DNA of 64,000 bases, taken from positions 1 through 64,000 of the forward strand of contig CANNZV010000340.1 of NCBI GenBank assembly GCA_947561585.1, written 5' to 3'. Below are positions 11,401 to 20,400 of the stretch, piece after piece (position 1 is the stretch's first letter; every line of letters starts with the position of its first letter). Source of the stretch: Caprella mutica. Taxonomy: Eukaryota > Arthropoda > Malacostraca > Amphipoda > Caprellidae. The position numbers were made by a program, and so were the translations under genes. Below the pieces are notes generated by a model. The model ran no database searches. It was given only the letters and a program-made list of their open reading frames with translations, and was not told the DNA's origin.

Positions 11401-14400
11401 CTGAAGCAAAGTCCTCGTTGCTGGAATGGATCCTTGGACACATTTTTGAAAGAGCTTGGATTTGCACAATCATCTGGTGATTCATGTATTTATACTTGCT
11501 CAGTTGAAAATGACATAAGTGTCATTGCTGTATATGTAGATGATCTCATTATTGCTTCAAAGTCACACACTAGAGTTGCTCAAATCAAAGCTGCTTTCTC
11601 TAACAAATATAAAATGAAGGATCTAGGTAAATTGAATTATTTCTTAGGTGTAAATGTGATTCAAAATAAAGAAAAAACTGTTCATAAATCAAACTACTTA
11701 TGCTAGTTCTCTTCTAAAGAGATTCAATTTTGAAAATTCTAAACCCGTTCAGACGCCTATGGAACCAAATATTAAGTTAGAAAAGGCAAATGAAAACTCA
11801 AATCTATGTGACAAAACTTTGTATCAGTCAGCCGTAGGTAGTTTGTTGTATATTTCTATGAGAACCAGACCAGATCTGACTTATGCTGTAAATCAAGTTG
11901 CTCGTTTTTGCTCAAATCCTACAGAGCAACATTGGTGTGCTGTCAAACGAATTTTGCGTTACTTAAATGGAACTATTGATCTTGGAATTATGTATTCAAA
12001 GACTAACTCTAGCGATTGCAGAGGTTTCTCTGATTCAGACTGGGCTGGAGATCATAGCGACAGGAAATCGACATCAGGTTATTGTTTTCAGTTCAGTGGT
12101 GGTGTCATTTCTTGGCGTTCTAGTAAACAAAATTGTGTTGCACTCTCAACTGCAGAAGCAGAATATGTTGCTCTTGCTAGTGCTACACAAGAGGCAATTT
12201 GGTTGTCTAGATTACTTAAAGAAATGAGTGTTAAAGTAAAAGAGCCAGTTGTAATATTCGAGGACAACCAAGCTGCCATAAGTATTAGTAATAATCCAAC
12301 GCATCATCCTAGGACTAAGCACATAGATATAAAATACCACTTTGTTCGTAATGCTGTTATTAATAATGAAATTCTTTTGAAATATTGTCCTACAGATAAG
12401 ATGTTAGCTGACATTTTTACTAAGAGCTTGTCAGCAGATAAATTTTGTTTCCTGAGGAAGATGCTTGGTATGTTGTCAAGGGATAAATTCCTTACAATGT
12501 GAGAAGGAGTGTTGATTATTTTTGGTACTTATTAGTAGATTGATATATTACACATTGAAAGGAAATTATCATTTTATCCATTTATGATTTCGGTTATTCA
12601 CATAGTCGCATTCTTTTGTTTAGTTGACAACACGCTGTTGCGCAGAGAGGTGGTGAACTTTTCACCTCTGTAGTTATTCCGTTTTCCCAGTTTCTGTATA
12701 CTATTTAGGTTGTGTCAATATACTGTTTAGTTCATTTACCAGACTTTCATTTAACCACTGCTCTCTTAAAATATTATCATGAAGCTGTGCAATTTTGGAA
12801 ATCTTCGTATAGCTACAGTCAATTCATTAAATAATGTAGAATAACAGGATAGGTGTTCATTTTTAGACGATCTTCGTGCCATTCTTTTCTTTACTTTGAG
12901 TTTCACGAATTAGATAGTATAATATATATTTTTTATTATAATGTATAGTATTATTATCTTTATTTTCAATATTTCAACATTATACCTATTAATAACTTAA
13001 TTTTGTTTCATTTAGCGCAAAAACTCTATACATATTAATATCTTCACTTACTTTTTATAATGAATTAAATTTGTTGAGTGGATTAGGTTAACGATTAAAA
13101 CAACTGAAGAGAAAGTAAAATATCTAACAAATTAACTATAACTTGCTATAAATAAGTTACCTAATTTATTGTACCTGATTAATTAGTTATTGCGTGACTG
13201 CCTATAAGTAAATACATAGTAACTAACTAGCTACCTGGATTAGTTAGTAGGTACTTAGTAAGTTAGTTACTATCTACGCTAATTACGGGAACAGGACAAA
13301 ATCCCCCTTCGGACAAAAGCCCCCTCCGGACAAAAGCCCCCTCCGGACAAAAGCCCCCTCCGGACAAAAGCCCCCTCCGGACAAAAGCCCCCTCCGGACA
13401 AAAGCCCCCTCCGGACAAAAGTCCCCTCCGGACAAAAGCCCCCTCCGGACAAAAGCCCCCTCCGGACAAAAGCCCCCTCCGGACAAAAGCCCCCTCCGGA
13501 CAAAAGCCCCCTCCGGACAAAAGCCCCCTCCGGATATAATCCCCCTCTGGATGCAGACAGACAGATTTTAATAAGTTTAAAAGACATGTTGTTTACAAAC
13601 AAAGTATCAAAGTATCCTGACGATATTGAAACTGTGTTTTACACGTTATCTGATCTAATGCCAGAAGGAGGAGTTCAAATATTGAATTAATTTGAGGATG
13701 TTTATATTGGGAGGTAATATCGTAAAACACGTCGGCCTCCAACATTCCAAGTATCTTTGTGGAACCCCCAATATAGAACTAGTGACCATCTTCTTCGAAC
13801 TAATAACATCGTCGAAGCTTGGCACAGACGGTTTTCATCATTGTGTGGTTGTTCACATCCACATATTTGGAAGTTCTTTGAACTTACTTAAAACAACAGA
13901 AATTCAATATCAGGACTGCCAGGCAAATAAAGAAGGTTACGGCCCAATATGAAAAATATTCTCATGAAGATTTTTTGTGGAACATTGCAAGGAACTTAAT
14001 TTAGATTTTAAAAGCCTTTCCTGTATTTTACGTTTGACTGTATCAAATATTTTATCATGGAATCTTAAATGTTTTGATTTTTAACTCCAGATACTCAACT
14101 ATATTATTTGAATTTGGTTGCAGCACTGTACCTACTAGTAAAGAAGGTATTAATGATATAATTATTTAGAGAAAAGTTGTTGTAAATACTTAACTGTACA
14201 ATAGGCACTTTAATTATTGTTATATTGCAATAATACAAGGCAAATTATATATTACACATTTGGTAAGGTTTTGTAATAGAGTTAAGATAAACTACTCTAG
14301 AGAGAGGAAGTGTTGCAGCGATTGCAGAACGCTATAAGGAAGACAGTAGAAAACCTTATATTGTTTCAGTTAAATCATTTCTCCATTAAATTTTGTTTCA

Positions 14401-17400
14401 GTTATATCATTTCTCCATTAAACTGACGCCGGATTGCCAGTCACGTGACCCCAAAATAAGAATTTTAGCGTCCCGCAAAACGCGATAATATTTTGGCCAC
14501 TGACTCACTATTTGGGTTTTGTTGACTCAGCGTTGAAAATATTTTATTAAACTCAAGCTTTCAAATTGATTATCCAATTCATAATCAGGAGAAGTACATA
14601 AATTAAAAAGAAAAACCAATGCCTAATATGATCACCTAAAGTAAATATGATACCGACCTTACTATATTACAAAATTCTATTTTCATTTTAAATAAATTAC
14701 ACATTCTAAAATAAAATGGAAATAAAAAAGTAAAATCAGACCATTGAGTGTCTGATTTTACGTGAGTAATTTCCATCTTAGAAAAATTGATCAATCGATA
14801 TTTAAATTTTACTTAACGTTTTTTTTTATTTTAAATTAACTTCTGACCTGAATATGACCTTGTTCATCTCTTGGTGGTTCGCCTGAGGTTGATGGGTCAA
14901 ATTCACTAAAGACGATAGGATAGAATACCTGGCAGGAAAGAAAAGTTTAATTAACATCATGAATTATAAATAAGCTAAAATGTAAACAGTAAATAGATAT
15001 ATGAAAATCAATAATATATTTTAAGCTAACGAAAAACGTATTCAAAACCTGTCCGTTTAAGTCGCAATAATTATACAAATATTATTACAACCAGTAATCA
15101 GTGTTAAATTTCGTGACCGGAAATTTCGCCGTAAGAAACGCCGTAAGAAATTTCGCCGTGAGAAATTTTGCCGCAAGAGAATTCGCCGCAAGGAATTTTC
15201 GCCGTTAAGATTTTTTTAACTCTCGACTTGGGAGCCCCAGACAAATTAGGTGATCACCACATTAATTGTTAGAATTAGGAGAGTCACAATAATTTAACAA
15301 GTCACTTGATAGCAAACAATTACAATTTCATTCAAAGATAAAAACAAAATTGAATGGACAATCAAACTTAATTATTTGTTCTTAGATTGTTCTTTATTTT
15401 TTTATTAAACTTAATTTTGATGATGTCATGAATATTCACATGATAACAGTTGGTAAACTTGTTAACAAATGCAATTACACGATCAACTTGTGTTATGTTT
15501 CATTGTCCATCAAATAAAATTGATTTCTTTTTTATCTATACCATGTTTATCATTTTTTTAACGCTACTTGCAGTGTTAGAGGATAGCGCTAAGATTATGT
15601 TCCTCAACTACAAGGTCTTAGATTTTTGTGTTAGGTAGGCTCATATTATTCATTAACTAAAACCTCTTCATTTTCCTCTTCCATCCGTGAGTGCAGTCAC
15701 CGGTACTTATGTCATTTTTAGTCACATTCCTTGGTAAGTGACTCCTTTCCTACTGCTTCTTCCAGCCCCTTGTAATTAATTTCCTTTCGACATAAGCGAT
15801 ATTGCCTATGATTCCAAAGCATACGTTAAACCCATACTAAAATTAAATTAAAACTGAAAATCAGACTAAAGTCACTATTCAAATATAAATAGTCTACTTT
15901 CTCTTTTTATCAGTATCCTATTAACGGGGGTTGGAGAAGGACCCTAGCAATAATTTTGGTGATCACTTTAAATTATTTTTCTGGGGTTTTTAAGCCGAAA
16001 GTTGAAAATAAAATTTACGGCGAAAATTCCTTCCGGCGAAATTTCCTACGGCGCATTTTCTTGCGGCGAAAATTCCTAGTACCGTTAAATTTAACTAGTA
16101 TCTTTCATATTTTGTGAATAAATTACGCTAAAATTATCTGGTATTATTAATATTTTCAGGAATAAAGTTGATAAATTCTTTGAACTATTTAAAATATGAA
16201 TAGAAGATTTAGTATCTAAATAACTTTAATGGTGAATATATAGAACTCGAAGTAGCATATAACTAAAATACTTATGTTGTATTCAAGGATGGCTGATTCA
16301 TTTGATTATTATTTCATTAAGCATTTCTGTACAATCGGGTAATTAATTATTAATAGCGTTTTTGCTAATATAGTGCAATGCTTTGAAATATCCAATTACA
16401 AATGAAGTGGAATATTTGAGATGACTCTGGAATTTTGTGATACAATTCTATGTTGTTTGAGCTTATGTGTTATGGAGTCATATTGAAATAATTCAACTTG
16501 CAATACACCGTGACTTGCAACTATAAGAACATGTTTGAGCCTAATTTTATAAGATGTACCTCCATAATTTACAAAGTGACACACAAAAAAAGTGTTTCCA
16601 ACTTTATATAGTATAAAGATTGTATTCATATTAGTAGTTAAAAGTAGTTCAAGTAAATTGAATATTATAATTCTAATATGCATCCATTCTGGGGCAACGA
16701 CAAAAGCCCACACGACAAAAGCCCACACGACAAAAGCCCACACGACAAAAGCCCACACCGACAAAAGCCCACACCGACAAAAGCCCACACCGACAAAAAC
16801 CCACACCGACAAAAGCCCACACAGACAAAAGCCCACACCAACAAAAGCCCACACCAACAAAAGCCCACACCGACAAAAGCCCACACCGACAAAAACCCAC
16901 ACCGACAAAAGCCCACACAGACAAAAGCCCACACCGACGAAAACAAAATTAGTATGCATGCAATATAAATAATCCATATATGTAAAGTTGGACCAATAAT
17001 AATTTAACAGTTTTCTTTCTACGGAATCATTGTAAATTTGTATTATGCACCAAATTAGGGCGCTGCTATCACAGAACTCAATTTCAAAACACTCCAATTT
17101 ATGTACTAAAATTTTAGCATATACTACTGGAACATTTAGTCAGACGTCAGGTAACCAGCAAACGTCTTGTTCAGTTGTTATGCAGTATTACTGATCGAAA
17201 GGTCATACATCAGCCTCTGTAGACTTTGCTAGCTATAGTCTTAGATTCCATAGCCAAGTTCTTCGTAAATAATGTACTTTATTTGGTTACAATTATGTAT
17301 GCCCCTTATACATGTGTTATTTTTTTAACGCTACTTGCAGTTTTAGAGGATAGCGCTAGGGTTATACTCTTCAACTACGAGATCTTAGATTTTGTGTTAG

Positions 17401-20400
17401 GTAGGCTCGTAGGCTTCATTTACTATCACCTCTTCATTTTCCTCTTCCATCCGTGAGTGCAGATACCGGTGCTTGTGTCCCGTTTCGTCACATTCCTTGG
17501 TAAGTGACTGTATTCACGGAGTAGCTTTTCTGCATCCATGAGCATTGTCACCGACGGTGGTAAGTGACTTTGTTCATGGAGCCACTTTCCTCTCTGACTG
17601 CTTCTTCCAGTCCCTTGTATTTAATTTCCTTTTGACGTCAGCGATATGGCCTTTGGTTCCGAAGCAGACGTTAAACCCCTACTAAAAAACAAAAAAAATA
17701 TATACATGTGTAATTAGTCAATTAGTATGGTTGTTGATGTCCTGAATACAGATTTTATTCTATTTTTTCATCAAACCGTGGAGCAACAGTTAGCCTATAA
17801 CTGTAAAATAACCGAAATGTTTTGTAGTTCCTTATTTGTATATTGTATTTAACTTGTTCTAGGAAAGAAACGACAACCTATAATTTATTTGTATTTACTC
17901 GCAGTTTCCATAGTCTAGTGTTTTAAAATTAAGTTCTGCGATAACAGCGCCCTAATTTGGGGCATAATACAAATTTACAATGATTCCGTAGAAAGAAAAC
18001 TGTAAAACTATTATCTTCCTTCGTTCCAACTTTACATATATGGACTATTTATATTGCAGGAATACTAATTTTATTTTCGTCAGTGTGGGCTTTTGCCTAT
18101 GTGGGCTTTAGCCTATGTGGGCTTTAGCCTATGTGGGCTTTTGTCGGTGTGGGCTTTTGTCGGTGTGGGCTTTTGTCGGTGTGGGCTTTTGTCGGTGTGG
18201 GCTTTTGTCGGTGTGGGCTTTTGTCGGTGTGGGCTTTTGTCGGTGTGGGCTTTTGTCGTGTGAGCTTTTGTCGTGTGAGCTTTTGTCGTGTGAGCTTTTG
18301 TCGTGTGAGCTTTTGTCACCCTTTCTCCATTCTATCACCGTAATTGCTTTAATGTTGTATGTTTATCACCAAAGATCATTCTTCACTTTGAATTAACATA
18401 ATTTAAAATCACAGAGATTAGTTCAGTTCTTCAAACGATATATTTTATTAATATCCCAGTTTCTCTTATCTCTTTCTTATCCAAACACACCTGTTTCCCA
18501 CGCTGAGTCAGCAGTCTTATTCTTTTTAGAACATCTGGCTTGAAGTGAATATCCACGTCTATGAAGAAGAGGAGACATTCAGGCGTCCACTGATCGGCTG
18601 CCTGTTGCAACGCCTTGCCACGGGCAAACGCACCTTTCCCCTGTTAATAATGATTTCAGTTAATATGAATTGATTTAAAGTTTAAACATTGTATAACTCA
18701 CAAGCAAAATTAAACAGAGGGAATATATAAACTGGTGATGTTCATAGCAAAACTGGTATTCATTTTATTATGTAAAAGTGAAACATTATACGTCCACAGA
18801 ATAATGAAATGTTAGCACCAATTTATTTTATCGACTTCAACAGATTAATGAATATAGAGGGTGCTTCATCAAAATTCCTTCTTTTCAGAAAAAAATTATA
18901 ATTTTAGTAACGAAAGTTGGCATACGGCTTATAAATTACAATGAACATTTCTCACTAAAAGTGTATAAGGTATAATATATGGAGCTAAATGCTGCGAGTT
19001 TCAGAAAAGGAAGCCATGTATGTTTTCGCACCCTGTATAGTGTATAATAAACATTTCCTAATAATTTGAAAGAACTTTCCAATTACGACACTCCTTCAAA
19101 TTATTTACGAATACCTTAAAAATTTTGATAGCTGCATGCGGATAGGCCACTAGATATTTTGTCACAAGGTTGAGAACGTCTGTTTTATTTTTTTTTCCTT
19201 CATTCGGTTGATTGTAAATAACAATCGTGAGAATAGCTGCCTCCTTAGTCTCAAGAATTGCTTTTTCATAGTTGACTGAATAAACGGGGAATAAAAGTAT
19301 TAGTTCAAACAGAATAGGTCCTTGATACAACTAGAATCATAAACTCTACAGAAATGATAATTCGAAACATATACGTTTACACATTATACACAGGGTGTCC
19401 GCAAAAAAAAGACGATTTAAAAGGGCTGTAATTTGTAAGCTCTTATAGCTAGAAGACTGAATTAGGTTTCATTTAAAAGAGTAGAATCTCAAATTTAATA
19501 TGATGTCATTCATACATTATAGTGAATATAAGAGATCATCTGTAGAGCTTTAATTTCATTAGCGTTTTATTATCCCAAGAATGGCACAATTAACAGTGAA
19601 ATATTGAAAACTTATCCTTGTGGAGATAATTAAAAATGGACCGTGATGACTACAATTTATCGATTTTAGGCAAAGATATGGAGCCCTATTATTTAAAATA
19701 ATAGTTGAATGAAATTACGTTACGTGATATGTCCACGGTACAGTACATAATTTAAATAAAAGAAATTTGGGAAAACAGTAAGGACAGAAACTTCATTAAC
19801 ATGGTTAGAGATAAAAAAAAAAACACGATAAAACTCACTCATAAATCTCTGGAAGATTTCGTATCTCCCTGATAGAGGTAGAAGAAAGTGGACAACCTCG
19901 TCATTAAAGACACCATTCTGTAAGAGATCACATGGTTGATATAATTTTCCAGGCAAGAAGGATTAATTCTCGCGATTTTACGAGAATATCCTAGAAATAT
20001 ATTCCTCCTGTCTGAGCTTCGTGAAAAGGATTGAAATCAAAATGACTGAAACGTACCTTCTGTGTGTTTGATTTTACTTCTGAGTATTCTTGAACTTGTA
20101 GAGAACCTAGTTGAACCTGTCATAACAATAAATAGTCTTATAAAACATTCGTAGGTTCACATTTTATTATTTTTATCGGATTTAATAGCAAATCTTTTAC
20201 CCGAGCCAAAATAGTTCCCTCCTGAGTTGAATTCGTTTTTTTACCATTTATAGAGTTGAACAAAAATCTGTATTGAAGCTGTTGCTGAAATCCGAAACCT
20301 GATTTGAAGTTCGAATAAATATGACCCGACAATCGTGATTTAACTTTTTGAGCATTTCTCTTAGCTTTCCTATTAGGATGGTTAAATCAAATGTTAGATG

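Larger units (their letters stand above)
8136..12779 (+). mobile_element. Ty1/Copia LTR retrotransposon, recent insertion
   Basis: Complete element: 270-bp LTRs, primer site, gag-pol, polypurine tract GAGAAGGAG and a TGAAG duplication. The LTRs differ at one position (C at 8361, T at 12735), so insertion is recent. It sits in the 9.2-kb Chsy intron in the opposite orientation to that gene. Coding sequence is nearly intact but has one frameshift in pol, so this copy is probably not autonomous as read. Confidence 0.97.
16691..18325. mobile_element. Foldback element 2
   Basis: Arms of about 410 bp (16691-17100 and 17915-18325). Outer parts are arrays of 15-16 bp units (CGACAAAAGCCCACAC and complement). 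Inner parts are unique sequence with GGGCGCTG and TGATTCCGTAGAAAG-type matches. TCCATTCT (8 bp) flanks at 16683-16690 and 18326-18333. The centre holds a reversed family C copy. Confidence 0.92.

Noticed and set aside
13263..13602. Several 67-107 residue minus-strand ORFs (GGGFCPEGAFVRR repeats)
   Set aside because: They are readings of the 17-bp minisatellite in three frames; no start context or homology.
16396..17097. 233-residue minus-strand ORF and overlapping plus-strand ORFs
   Set aside because: The repetitive part is the 16-bp array of foldback 2; the same open frames appear in the inverted array at 18.1 kb.
13294..18320. CRISPR-like arrays
   Set aside because: Units are head-to-tail with no unique spacers, in a eukaryotic intron.
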